Assembly (NCBI RefSeq): GCF_020510565.1
Contig: NZ_CP075189.1
Location: forward strand, 2,216,501 to 2,280,500
Reading direction: 5' to 3'
Length of the DNA: 64,000 bases
From: Ferribacterium limneticum
Lineage (GTDB): Bacteria; Pseudomonadota; Gammaproteobacteria; Burkholderiales; Rhodocyclaceae
Each line of letters starts with the position of its first letter. Within the stretch, counting starts at the first letter, position 1. Under the pieces are notes generated by a model that did not search any database, had not been told where the DNA came from, and worked only from the letters and a program-made list of their open reading frames with translations. Below, in pieces: positions 8,878 through 17,611 of the stretch. Made by a program: the position numbers and the translations under genes.

Positions 8878-9719
8878 ACTACTCTGAGTCCGCCATCGTC
8901 TTTTCGTGTTCTGGCGAAAGCCTGGTTGGCATCCTTGCGCAACCAGCAGTGGCCAACAAAACCGGCGTACTCATCGTGGTCGGTGGCCCCCAATATCGCG
9001 TGGGTAGCCATCGCCAATTTTTGCTGTTATCCCGGGCGCTGGCCGCGCAGGGGTATCCGGTCATGCGCTTCGACTATCGCGGTATGGGCGACAGTACCGG
9101 TGATCTGAGGGGGTTCGAGCATATTTCAGTCGATATTGGAGCGGCGATCAATTCCTTTCTGGAAAGCTCTCCGGGCGTTGAACGGGTCGTGCTTTGGGGG
9201 CTTTGTGATGCTGCTTCGGCGTCGCTGTTGTATCTCGATGCGACATCAGATCAGCGGGTCGCCGGCCTGATTCTGCTGAATCCCTGGGTCCGCTCCGAGG
9301 CCAGTCTGGCCAAAACGCATGTCAAGCATTACTACGGCCAACGGCTTTTTCAGGCTGATTTTTGGAAAAAACTGCTGTCCGGGCACCTGAATATTGGCAG
9401 GGCGTTGGCAGAACTGTCGAGTAAGATTGGTCTGGCTACCACACAGGTTAATGCCAAGCCGGTAGCGGTGTTCCAAGAGCGCATGGAGCGAAGCCTGAAA
9501 AACTTCAACGGACAAGTGCTGCTAATTCTCAGCAGCAACGATTACACTGCTAAGGAGTTCCTCGAATATGCTGCTTACTCCGAGGTATGGTGCGGTTTTC
9601 TTTGTAGCGGTAGCTTGACACGCCACGACACAGCGGGCGCCGATCATACATTTTCTTCGCAGTATTGGCGGGAAACTGTGGAAAATGCTACTGTTCATTG
9701 GTTAATGCGTTATGAATAA
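8874..9719 (+). CDS. Exosortase A-associated alpha/beta hydrolase 1 (Cys at nucleophile position)
   Basis: A 281-residue alpha/beta hydrolase. It shows VVGGPQYRVGSHRQF and RFDYRGMGDSTGD, then a nucleophile elbow WGLCDAAS with C111 where Ser is usual. D223 (SSNDYTAKEF) and H258 (AGADHTF) complete a plausible Cys-Asp-His triad. By analogy it could be a thioesterase or acyltransferase acting on acyl-ACP or a glycan ester; that is inference. It is coupled to hydrolase 2 upstream and overlaps the asparagine-synthetase-like gene by 8 bases. Confidence 0.92.
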   Translation: MNYSESAIVFSCSGESLVGILAQPAVANKTGVLIVVGGPQYRVGSHRQFLLLSRALAAQGYPVMRFDYRGMGDSTGDLRGFEHISVDIGAAINSFLESSPGVERVVLWGLCDAASASLLYLDATSDQRVAGLILLNPWVRSEASLAKTHVKHYYGQRLFQADFWKKLLSGHLNIGRALAELSSKIGLATTQVNAKPVAVFQERMERSLKNFNGQVLLILSSNDYTAKEFLEYAAYSEVWCGFLCSGSLTRHDTAGADHTFSSQYWRETVENATVHWLMRYE

Positions 9720-11373
9720 GACATCGCTCCGGATTTCTGCATCAGGCCTCGCCTTGGGGACTGCGCACTTCAAGGACGGCGCCCTAGCAGCGCTCGCAGT
9801 ACGTGATGGTGCGCTTGTTGCTTGGCAAGAGGCATATGCGCGCTATGGTACCGCGGCACCTGCGCATGTTGCTGGCGATTTCGCCGTCGTACTGGAAACG
9901 CGCGAAGGGGGGCGCTTCGTCGCTATTGACCGTTTTGCCATTCAGACACTCTGCTATCGAGTGGTCAACGGCGAACTTCTCGTCGCGCAACGTGCTGACG
10001 GGCTAGGGGCAAGCAATCTCGATCCGCAGGCCATATTCGACTATCTCTACTTTCACGCTATTCCCTCGCCGCGCACCATATACAAGGGTGTATTTCGGCT
10101 ACCGCCAGGACACTACGCGCTATTTGAAGGTGGTAAGCTGACTGTCCGACCGTATTGGGTGCCGCAGTTCGAGGAAGGCCAAGGCGAATCGTTTGCCGAC
10201 CTGCGCGAGGAGTTCCTCGGTATTCTGAAGAACTCCATTGCCTGTCGTATCGAACCTGATCGTACAGGCTGCTACCTTAGCGGCGGCACGGACAGTTCGA
10301 CAGTTTCGGGTATGGTCGCTCAAGTCACTGGTCAGCCGGCCGAGACCTATTCGATCGGCTTCGATGTGCCGGGCTACGACGAGATGGAATATGCGCGCAT
10401 CGCTGTACGACATTTCGGCAGCCATCACCACGAGTACTACGTTACTCCAGACGACTTGGTCAATGGCATACCCTTGGTTGCTGCCAGCTACGACCAGCCT
10501 TTCGGCAATTCGTCGGCAGTGCCGGCCTACTACTGCGCTCGCCTTGCGAAGCAGGACGGCATCGACAAATTGCTTGCCGGCGATGGCGGTGACGAGTTGT
10601 TCGGCGGCAACACTCGCTACGCCAAGCAGCGCATATTCGGTATCTACGACAGCCTGCCGAGCCTGCTGCGCAAGGGGGTGATGGAGCCCATCATTGACAC
10701 CGGACTGTTCGATCGCATCCCCCTAGTCAAGAAAGGTGCAAGCTATGTGCGCCAGGCTCGTGTTCCGATGCCCGATCGTATGCAGACGTACAATCTACTG
10801 ATGAGGCTGGGCCTCGACCAAATTTTCACGCCCGACTATCTTGCCAGTATTGATATCGACGAACCGCAGCGCCAACAGCGGGACGTCTACGCCGCCTGTC
10901 CAGATTCTGCCTCGCTGGTCAACAAGATGCTCGCCTACGACTGGCGCTACACGCTCGCTGAGAACGACTTGCCCAAAGTGATTGGTTCAGCCACCCTCGC
11001 CAATGTCGGCGTGGGATTTCCATTTCTCGACGACCGTGTCGTCGACTTCTCGCTCAAGCTGCAGACGTCCTACAAGCTCAAGGGCCTCAAATTGCGCTGG
11101 TTCTTTAAGGAAGCGCTGCGCGACTTTCTGCCCGAGGCGATCATTGCCAAGAAGAAGCATGGCTTCGGCCTACCCTTCGGTCCTTGGGCAGTGAATCACT
11201 CTGGCCTAAACAAGTTGGCCAGAGATTCGCTGCACGGCCTCGGCGACCGCGGCATCGTCAGGCAAGAGTTCGTCCACACTCTGCTTAACGAACACCTGCC
11301 GTCCCATCCAGGCTTCTACGGTGAGTTCGTCTGGGTCATGACGATGCTTGAGCAGTGGTTGCGATCCAAATAG
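9712..11373 (+). CDS. Asparagine synthetase-like protein with degenerate glutaminase domain
   Basis: A 553-residue protein. The C-terminal half is a clear asparagine synthase domain with the ATP pyrophosphatase loop SGGTDS (190-195), AGDGGDELFGG and KHGFGLPFGPW. The N-terminal ~150 residues resemble an Ntn amidotransferase domain but start MNKTSLRIS, without the Cys2 nucleophile needed for glutamine hydrolysis. It may use free ammonia or another amine, or form an amide as in beta-lactam synthetase-like enzymes. Together with the ligase, ACP and hydrolases it suggests an amide-forming decoration step. A full-length amidotransferase paralogue with Cys2 is encoded at 34154-36058. Confidence 0.88.
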   Translation: MNKTSLRISASGLALGTAHFKDGALAALAVRDGALVAWQEAYARYGTAAPAHVAGDFAVVLETREGGRFVAIDRFAIQTLCYRVVNGELLVAQRADGLGASNLDPQAIFDYLYFHAIPSPRTIYKGVFRLPPGHYALFEGGKLTVRPYWVPQFEEGQGESFADLREEFLGILKNSIACRIEPDRTGCYLSGGTDSSTVSGMVAQVTGQPAETYSIGFDVPGYDEMEYARIAVRHFGSHHHEYYVTPDDLVNGIPLVAASYDQPFGNSSAVPAYYCARLAKQDGIDKLLAGDGGDELFGGNTRYAKQRIFGIYDSLPSLLRKGVMEPIIDTGLFDRIPLVKKGASYVRQARVPMPDRMQTYNLLMRLGLDQIFTPDYLASIDIDEPQRQQRDVYAACPDSASLVNKMLAYDWRYTLAENDLPKVIGSATLANVGVGFPFLDDRVVDFSLKLQTSYKLKGLKLRWFFKEALRDFLPEAIIAKKKHGFGLPFGPWAVNHSGLNKLARDSLHGLGDRGIVRQEFVHTLLNEHLPSHPGFYGEFVWVMTMLEQWLRSK

Positions 11374-11377
11374 GGCA

Positions 11378-11632
11378 ATGATTTTTTTGTCATATAGAGT
11401 CATCACCTCTCAGATAGTGCTTGCAGCTCTGTCCGGTGCGTATTTCATCACCTTCCGTCACACGCTATCGCCACGGCCAATGGTGGAGGGGGGCGCAGTG
11501 GCTCTCATACCCCGCCTGTGCTTTGATCACGCATTGCTGCTTTATTTCTATTACCGTTTCCTTCGCTACGATGGCGTTGATGAAATTAACACGCGCTACC
11601 AAGTGGTGGTTACCCCCAAATGCTGCAATTGA
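11378..11632 (+). CDS. Possible small protein of unknown function
   Basis: An 84-codon frame starting ATG five bases after the asparagine-synthetase-like gene and overlapping the aminotransferase start by 13 bases. It fills a 246-base gap in an otherwise gapless operon. The product is hydrophobic and aromatic in the middle (LLLYFYYRFLRYDG) and ends TPKCCN. I do not recognise it. No strong ribosome site is visible, and it may be non-coding spacer or a decayed fragment of a larger gene. Confidence 0.3.
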   Translation: MIFLSYRVITSQIVLAALSGAYFITFRHTLSPRPMVEGGAVALIPRLCFDHALLLYFYYRFLRYDGVDEINTRYQVVVTPKCCN

Positions 11633-12795
11633 GCAAACCTGATCGTCCCATCCCTCGCCTGCCAGTCTTCGGTTGGGATACCTTTTCCGGGACAAAAGCC
11701 TCTGCTATGCCGAGTGTTCTGGATGCGAAATGTGTTTTATATACGACCAGTGGGCGAGCGTCGATTTTCCAGGCGTTGAGAGCACTCAATATCTCAAGTG
11801 CTTCCTCTGTACTGGTACCGACCTACCATTGCCCAACAATGGTAGCGCCTATTGTTGCCTTGGGCGCTTTACCGATATTTTGCCCGATCGATTCTAGCGG
11901 CCATATTCCGGTAGATTCAATATTGAAGCTCGCAAGAGCGGACACTAAGGCGATTATCGCGCCTCACTTCTTTGGGCTGCCGCAGCCAATGGGTAAATTG
12001 AGACAATGGTGCGATGAAAATGGAGTCGCCCTAATCGAAGATTGCGCTCATGCCTTATTTGGAAAGGCTGGCAGTCGCAATATCGGGGCGTGGGGCGACC
12101 TCGCTATCGCAAGCCTAACGAAGTTTTTGCCTGTGTCTGAAGGCGGATGCCTCATTTGCAACCATACGACCCCTGGATTCATAGCTCTGCAGCAGCACAG
12201 CACTATCAGTCAGATCAAGGCTGCATTGGACATCATTGAAGAGGGGGCGCGCTTTGTAGCGATGCCAGGATTGAATTATTTCGTGAATGGCTTGTTCGCC
12301 TTGAAACGACGTTTAAGAAGGACTTCGGGCACGCCTGAAGATCCAACAGTTCGTAATTTTATGGAGGAAAAAGAACGCCTTGGCGCAATCAACCCACGCT
12401 TAGCAGATACACAGATGGCTTACGCGTGCCAATGGATTGCACTCCATGCGGCAAGGCAACGAATTGTTTCCAACCGTCGCCACAACTACGCATATTTGGC
12501 CGAGGCGCTTTCAAATTCGCCACATTTTCGCCCGCTCCTGCGGCAATTGCCACGCGATTGCGCGCCTTACGTATTCCCGCTTTGGGTAGAACACCCTGAT
12601 CCTGCATACCTGATACTGCGCGAACGTCGTATCCCAATTTTTAGATGGGACCGCTTGTGGAATAGCACGCCAGTGATTCCCGGAGACGTGGGCAAAGCCT
12701 GGTCCCATCATGTATATCAACTTGTTTGTCATCAGGACTTGCGTCAGGAAGAGCTTGATTTGATCGTCGCCAATCTATGGGAGCTCTTGGGGTGA
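11620..12795 (+). CDS. DegT/DnrJ/EryC1/StrS-type aminotransferase
   Basis: A 391-residue PLP enzyme of the sugar aminotransferase family. Seen: LVPTYHCPTMVAPIVALG at the N-terminal cofactor region, the DCAHALFG segment (PLP-stacking and Asp region), and SLTKFLPVSEGG, whose Lys is the expected Schiff base. By family it makes an amino sugar nucleotide by transamination of a keto sugar, or a related acyl amine; the substrate is unknown. Codon use and base composition are more A/T-rich than in the preceding gene, marking the start of a region that looks imported. It overlaps the next gene by 19 bases. Confidence 0.85.
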   Translation: MLQLSKPDRPIPRLPVFGWDTFSGTKASAMPSVLDAKCVLYTTSGRASIFQALRALNISSASSVLVPTYHCPTMVAPIVALGALPIFCPIDSSGHIPVDSILKLARADTKAIIAPHFFGLPQPMGKLRQWCDENGVALIEDCAHALFGKAGSRNIGAWGDLAIASLTKFLPVSEGGCLICNHTTPGFIALQQHSTISQIKAALDIIEEGARFVAMPGLNYFVNGLFALKRRLRRTSGTPEDPTVRNFMEEKERLGAINPRLADTQMAYACQWIALHAARQRIVSNRRHNYAYLAEALSNSPHFRPLLRQLPRDCAPYVFPLWVEHPDPAYLILRERRIPIFRWDRLWNSTPVIPGDVGKAWSHHVYQLVCHQDLRQEELDLIVANLWELLG

Positions 12796-14051
12796 GTTCA
12801 TCACCACGCAATGTGATGATGATCGCCTACCATTTTCCCCCATTGGTCGGTAGCAGTGGCATCCAGCGCACCCTGGGGTTTGCTCGCGCTCTACCTGCGC
12901 TAGGCTGGCAACCTGCGATACTATCCGCTCATCCTCGTGCCTACGAGCAAGCCAGACCAGAGCAACCGGGTAGCTTGCCTGACAGCCTTCAGGTTCATCG
13001 CGCTTTTGCGTTGGATACCTCGCGCCATCTTGCGTTTTTCGGCCGCTATCCGCTTTCCATGGCGCTTCCCGATCGCTGGGTCACTTGGCTGCTCGGCGCC
13101 ATACCTGCGGGTCTTGCCATGATCTGCCAACTCAAACCGGCTGTGCTCTGGAGTACCTATCCGATTGCAACGGCACACCTGATTGGTTATTGGCTCGCGC
13201 GAGTGAGCGGCTTGCCTTGGGTCGCCGATTTCCGCGATCCGATGGCACACGAAGGCTACCCGCCTGATCAACGTGCCTGGCAGAGTTTCCTGAAAGTTGA
13301 GCAACGTGTCTTTTCCCGCGCTAATCTCTGTGTCTTTGCAACTGAAGGTGCTGCCCAGCTTTACCGTAAGCGCTATCCACGGGCAGCCGACCGCATTCGT
13401 GTCATCGAAAACGGCTACGACGAAGCCGACTTTGTTGCCGCCGAAACCAATCTGACCAATACCCCACTGAATCCTGGAGCCTTTACTCTACTTCACAGCG
13501 GCATCGTCTATCCGGAATGGCGCAACCCGATTCACCTGCTGCAAGCAATTCGGCAACTCCTTGACGTCGGCAGAATTGACCCCGCCAGCTTTCGCCTGCG
13601 CTTTCGGGCCCCGGTCCACGATGCGTTCTTGAAAGAACAAATTGTAAAATTGCAACTGGAACAGTTGGTGGAAATTTTCCCTTCTGTTCCCTATCAGGAT
13701 GCTCTGGCCGAAATGATCAGGGCTGACGGACTTCTTGTACTGCAATCGGATGGCTGCAACGACCAGATTCCCGCCAAGTTCTACGAGTATATCCGTGCTG
13801 GTAGGCCGATCCTCGCATTGACCGATTCGGCAGGCGATACGGCTGAAGCTATGCGTAAGTTTGGGCTCAATAACATTGCACCCCTCGACTCACCGTCGGC
13901 CATTACCGATCGACTCGCGATATTTCTACAGCAGGCCCGTAGTGGGCAGATACCTCCCATTCCCACCAACATGCTGAGGCAAGCATCTCGTCATGAACGA
14001 GCAACCTTGCTGGCTATAATGCTCAATGCAGTCTCCTGTTCAACAGCATGA
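12777..14051 (+). CDS. Glycosyltransferase, GT-B fold (family 4-like)
   Basis: A 424-residue cytosolic glycosyltransferase. The N-terminal domain has the loop HFPPLVGSSGIQRT typical of GT4 enzymes. The middle has VADFRDPMAHEGYP and the linker strand RVIENGYDEADF. The C-terminal domain has the nucleotide-sugar-binding part around IPAKFYEYIRAGRPILAL, where the usual E-x7-E is reduced to F-Y-E-Y. The donor and acceptor are not predictable. The frame opens inside the aminotransferase gene; a GTG 5 codons in (12792) is an alternative start. The 3' end overlaps the next gene by 26 bases. Confidence 0.85.
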   Translation: MGALGVSSSPRNVMMIAYHFPPLVGSSGIQRTLGFARALPALGWQPAILSAHPRAYEQARPEQPGSLPDSLQVHRAFALDTSRHLAFFGRYPLSMALPDRWVTWLLGAIPAGLAMICQLKPAVLWSTYPIATAHLIGYWLARVSGLPWVADFRDPMAHEGYPPDQRAWQSFLKVEQRVFSRANLCVFATEGAAQLYRKRYPRAADRIRVIENGYDEADFVAAETNLTNTPLNPGAFTLLHSGIVYPEWRNPIHLLQAIRQLLDVGRIDPASFRLRFRAPVHDAFLKEQIVKLQLEQLVEIFPSVPYQDALAEMIRADGLLVLQSDGCNDQIPAKFYEYIRAGRPILALTDSAGDTAEAMRKFGLNNIAPLDSPSAITDRLAIFLQQARSGQIPPIPTNMLRQASRHERATLLAIMLNAVSCSTA

Positions 14052-15117
14052 AACACTCACACGACGATCAATGATCTGGCAAATCTACCCCATCTCACGC
14101 TTTCCAGATTTTCACAACGTTTGGGATGACCTGATCGCAAAGGTTATCCCGGTTCCTTTTCTCGAAAGTGGTTTCCTGCAACCGCTCCTCGATGAATTCG
14201 CTAGCGGCAACGAAATTCTGGCTATTTCAGGGACTGGAACAAACATACAGGCTGCCACTATTTTGTGTCGTGCTCGCCTAGGCATCTGGCAAACATTCCA
14301 GCCATCGCAACTCCCACTTGGGCCATGGATTGCGCAGCCAGGTTGCGACCTGATCGCGCTGACACAGTCACTGATCAAGGCTTTGCCGGGTTTTGCCCTC
14401 GGGGTGGGTATTACCCAGATTGACCCTAACCTTGTAACTCGCCCACCCGCTACAGTGGGTACGAATACGCTCGACTACATCGACACGGCCTGGGTAGATG
14501 TCGAAGGTGATTTCGACACTTACTGGAACGCCCGTGGCAAAAACCTGCGTACCAACGTTCGGAAGCAGCGCACCAAGCTCGAAACCGATGGGGTCGCCGC
14601 AACACTTGAATGCATCGTCCAACCAGAGCAAATTGCCGCAGCGATGTCCGATTACGGCATTCTCGAAAATGCGGGCTGGAAAGCAGAAGGCCGCACCGCT
14701 ATCCATCCGGATAATGCTCAGGGGCGCTTTTACCGCAAGATGCTGGAAACCTTCTGCGCCGAAGGCAGGGGCCGCATCTACCGCTACCGATTCGATGACA
14801 AAACTGTAGCGATGGATCTCTGTGTTCAGGCCGGTGACACCATCGTCATTCTCAAGACCGCCTACGACGAAACCTACAAGTCCCTCTCCCCCTCAACGCT
14901 GCAGCGCTACGAGCAATTCAAGCAGATTTTCGAAGCCCGCAACCTACGCCGCATCGAGTTCTACGGCAAGATCCTGGAATGGCACACGCGCTGGACGCAT
15001 AACGCGCGCACCCTATATCACGCAAATATTTTCCGCTGGCAGGTACTGGCTCAAATCCATCAGTGGCGCACAAAGCCTAAACAAGACCAAAGTATGGTCT
15101 CCGCCTCTCTGTCATGA
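14026..15117 (+). CDS. GNAT-fold acyltransferase, CelD/BcsL (FemAB-like) family
   Basis: A 363-residue protein with the double-GNAT arrangement of CelD/BcsL-like proteins. Seen are the NLRTNVRKQRTKLE helix, the GRIYRYRFDDKTVAMDL strand pair, and DETYKSLSPSTLQRYEQFK followed by RRIEFYGKILEWHTRW. Members are found in polysaccharide loci and are thought to transfer acyl or aminoacyl groups to sugars; the exact group is not known. It overlaps the flanking genes by 26 and 4 bases, as expected within an operon. Confidence 0.82.
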   Translation: MQSPVQQHETLTRRSMIWQIYPISRFPDFHNVWDDLIAKVIPVPFLESGFLQPLLDEFASGNEILAISGTGTNIQAATILCRARLGIWQTFQPSQLPLGPWIAQPGCDLIALTQSLIKALPGFALGVGITQIDPNLVTRPPATVGTNTLDYIDTAWVDVEGDFDTYWNARGKNLRTNVRKQRTKLETDGVAATLECIVQPEQIAAAMSDYGILENAGWKAEGRTAIHPDNAQGRFYRKMLETFCAEGRGRIYRYRFDDKTVAMDLCVQAGDTIVILKTAYDETYKSLSPSTLQRYEQFKQIFEARNLRRIEFYGKILEWHTRWTHNARTLYHANIFRWQVLAQIHQWRTKPKQDQSMVSASLS

Positions 15118-16082
15118 CTACGCCCAAGATAGCCGTCATCATCCCGTTCTTTCAAAGAGAAAGCGGCATACTCGCGCGCTCCTTGCTTTCCATCAGTAAC
15201 CAAGGCTACCCCACTGAAGCTCTCTATGTCATCGTTATTGATGATGGTTCGCCGGTATCCGCCGAAGGTGAATTGGTTGCTCACCCGGTTCCCGACGGTT
15301 TGCGCGTCAAAGTCATCCGTAAGGAAAATTCCGGACCTAATGAAGCGAGAAATACAGGACTCGAAAATCTGGAACCGGATACAGACCTGGTTGCCTACCT
15401 TGATTCAGACGATGAATGGATCGGTGAACATATTCCCCGAGCCATCAAAGCGCTCTCGTCCGGTTACACAGCCTATTTTGCCAACCTCTATCACTTGGGC
15501 GACAACATTGCGGAATTCGAAAAAGCCAAACGGGTACGACCCGCAGATCACCCCATCGTGATAGGTGACCCGACGCTACGCGAATATCATGGCGATATGA
15601 TTCACCAGATTTCGGCCGCCAACATCATATTCATGCCCTCTTTGGTCATCGATGCCAAGGTTTTGGGGGCAGCCCGCTTCCCGATGGCCCATCGGCATGG
15701 GGGAGGCGACTATCTCTACTGGATGGATCTGATTCAGCATGGTGCCAAGTTTGTTTTTTCAACACAGCCAGAAGTTCGTTGCGGAAGTGGCATCAATATG
15801 TGGTACGGCAGTGGCTGGGGGACGGACGGACTGGCAAAGCGGATTCTCGACGAAGCGCGCTTCCGCTACACCGTTTTCAACCGCTACGCAAAAGCGCCGG
15901 ATACGCGCAACGTGCTATGGCACCGGATAACCGAATTGCATGTATTGATGCTGCAGGATGCTATCCATCGGCTGCGCCATCGCAAGCCTGTTGATTGGCC
16001 ATTGATCCGGCGTTTTTACAGAGAGGTTCCGCCCAGCAGCAAAATGCTATTGATGCTTGCAAAGCGCCTTGTGCGGCAATAA
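15114..16082 (+). CDS. Glycosyltransferase family 2
   Basis: A 322-residue GT-A transferase. It opens with AVIIPFFQRESGIL, then VIDDGSPVS (nucleotide binding), a SGPNEARNTGLEN segment and the metal-binding DSDDEW motif near residue 100. There are no membrane helices, so it probably acts at the cytosolic face of the inner membrane on a lipid-linked intermediate. The start ATG overlaps the previous stop (ATGA). The linkage cannot be inferred. Confidence 0.9.
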   Translation: MTTPKIAVIIPFFQRESGILARSLLSISNQGYPTEALYVIVIDDGSPVSAEGELVAHPVPDGLRVKVIRKENSGPNEARNTGLENLEPDTDLVAYLDSDDEWIGEHIPRAIKALSSGYTAYFANLYHLGDNIAEFEKAKRVRPADHPIVIGDPTLREYHGDMIHQISAANIIFMPSLVIDAKVLGAARFPMAHRHGGGDYLYWMDLIQHGAKFVFSTQPEVRCGSGINMWYGSGWGTDGLAKRILDEARFRYTVFNRYAKAPDTRNVLWHRITELHVLMLQDAIHRLRHRKPVDWPLIRRFYREVPPSSKMLLMLAKRLVRQ

Positions 16083-16138
16083 CCCATTTGCCAAGCATTG
16101 CAATGTGCATTCAACACCAACCAAGGGAGTGACTCGCA

Positions 16139-17611
16139 ATGGAAGAAGGTAATAGGCTATCCATTCGCGGGGCGCTGCTCTGGTCCTTTGCTGAGCGCTA
16201 TACCAGCTTGATTGCGACTGTCGCCAGCACGATGATCCTGGCACGCTTGCTCACGCCTGCACAGGTCGGCGTGTTTTCGCTCTGCGCCGCTGTTGCGGCA
16301 GTTGCAAGCATCCTGCGCGATTTCGGCATCAGCGAATATCTGATTCAGGAAAAGCAACTGACACGTGAAAAGCTGCAGGCGGCCATGGCTTTGGCCATGA
16401 TTACGGCTTGGTCTATCGCCGCAGGTATCCTGCTTTGCCGTACAGCAATCGCCAACTATTATGCAGAACCGGGCGTCAGCGAAGTACTGGCTGTATTGTG
16501 CATCAATTTCTTCATATTGCCCTTTGGATCACCAGCTTTTGCGTTGCTCAACCGCGAATTGGCATTTCGGAAGGTCTATGCGGTCCAGACAATCAGTGGC
16601 TTGGCAAGCGCGATTACCTCGGTCTCCCTAGCCTATCTTGGGCACGGTTTCATGAGCTTGGCCTGGGGCACCGTCGTTAACATTTCATGTCAGAACGTCA
16701 TTCTGGCCTTTCTGCGACCGCGCGATTCGTTTGTCATGCCCAATCTCAAGGAGGCCAGATCGGTCCTCCGCTACGGCAGCATGTATGTTGCCTCGCGCGT
16801 CATAGAAACCATCAGCAATAATTCGCATGAGTTCATCATAGCTAAGAAACTGGGGTTTGAAACGGTTGGCCTGTTCAGCCGGGCACTCGGCCTGCTTGAG
16901 TTGTTCTATACAAACTTCACATCTGCGATCCTGAGAGTAACAACCCCGATTTTTGCGAGCGACCATCGCGTTGGGGGCGATCTGCACGCCCGCTACGCGA
17001 CCAGCACTGCCATGATTACTGTCATTGCCTGGCCCTTTTATGGCTACGTGGCCTTGATGGCCAACGACATCATCTCGGTACTGTTCGGACACCAGTGGGC
17101 GTTTGCAGCACCCATTGCCAGCGTGTTAGCGCTGACCAGATTACCTGGGAATCTCACCACCCTGGGACCTAGCTTCCTTGCTGCAACAGGTCATGTCAAA
17201 AAACGCCTCAAACTCACACTCATTAGCGCACCGGTGCACATCATTGCTGTGTTGATTGCCAGTCACTGGGGACCCGTTGCTATTGCGGCCGCATTTGGTC
17301 TTTCAAGCCTGGTTTCCGTGTCCATCTATCTGAAACTGTTGCCGCGTTTGATGAACTGTCGGATCAGCCAGTTGTTTGCCGGTTCAGGCAAGAGTCTGGT
17401 TGTCGCCGTAGTCTGTGTCGCTGCACAGTTTGTGGCGCAAGAAGTTTGCCATGCCAATCAACTCAATTCACCGGTTTCGTTAGTCATTGTAGGATTACTG
17501 GCTGCAATCTCCTGGTTAATCGCTATAAGTATTTTGAAACATGATATGTATTTTGAGTTGCTCCGCCTGAGAGATTTCAAGTCATCGATCCTGGGAAGAA
17601 GAAATACATGA
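16139..17611 (+). CDS. Wzx-type oligosaccharide flippase
   Basis: A 490-residue polytopic membrane protein with about 12-14 hydrophobic helices and the N-terminal signature of the polysaccharide biosynthesis (MOP/MATE) superfamily (GALLWSFAERYTSL, then LTPAQVGVFSL and LRDFGISEYLIQ). It should flip the undecaprenyl-linked repeat unit to the periplasm. A GGGAG lies 9 bases before the ATG. It ends in a 4-base overlap with the next glycosyltransferase. The likely partner polymerase/ligase is encoded on the opposite strand at 29039-30313. Confidence 0.9.
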   Translation: MEEGNRLSIRGALLWSFAERYTSLIATVASTMILARLLTPAQVGVFSLCAAVAAVASILRDFGISEYLIQEKQLTREKLQAAMALAMITAWSIAAGILLCRTAIANYYAEPGVSEVLAVLCINFFILPFGSPAFALLNRELAFRKVYAVQTISGLASAITSVSLAYLGHGFMSLAWGTVVNISCQNVILAFLRPRDSFVMPNLKEARSVLRYGSMYVASRVIETISNNSHEFIIAKKLGFETVGLFSRALGLLELFYTNFTSAILRVTTPIFASDHRVGGDLHARYATSTAMITVIAWPFYGYVALMANDIISVLFGHQWAFAAPIASVLALTRLPGNLTTLGPSFLAATGHVKKRLKLTLISAPVHIIAVLIASHWGPVAIAAAFGLSSLVSVSIYLKLLPRLMNCRISQLFAGSGKSLVVAVVCVAAQFVAQEVCHANQLNSPVSLVIVGLLAAISWLIAISILKHDMYFELLRLRDFKSSILGRRNT

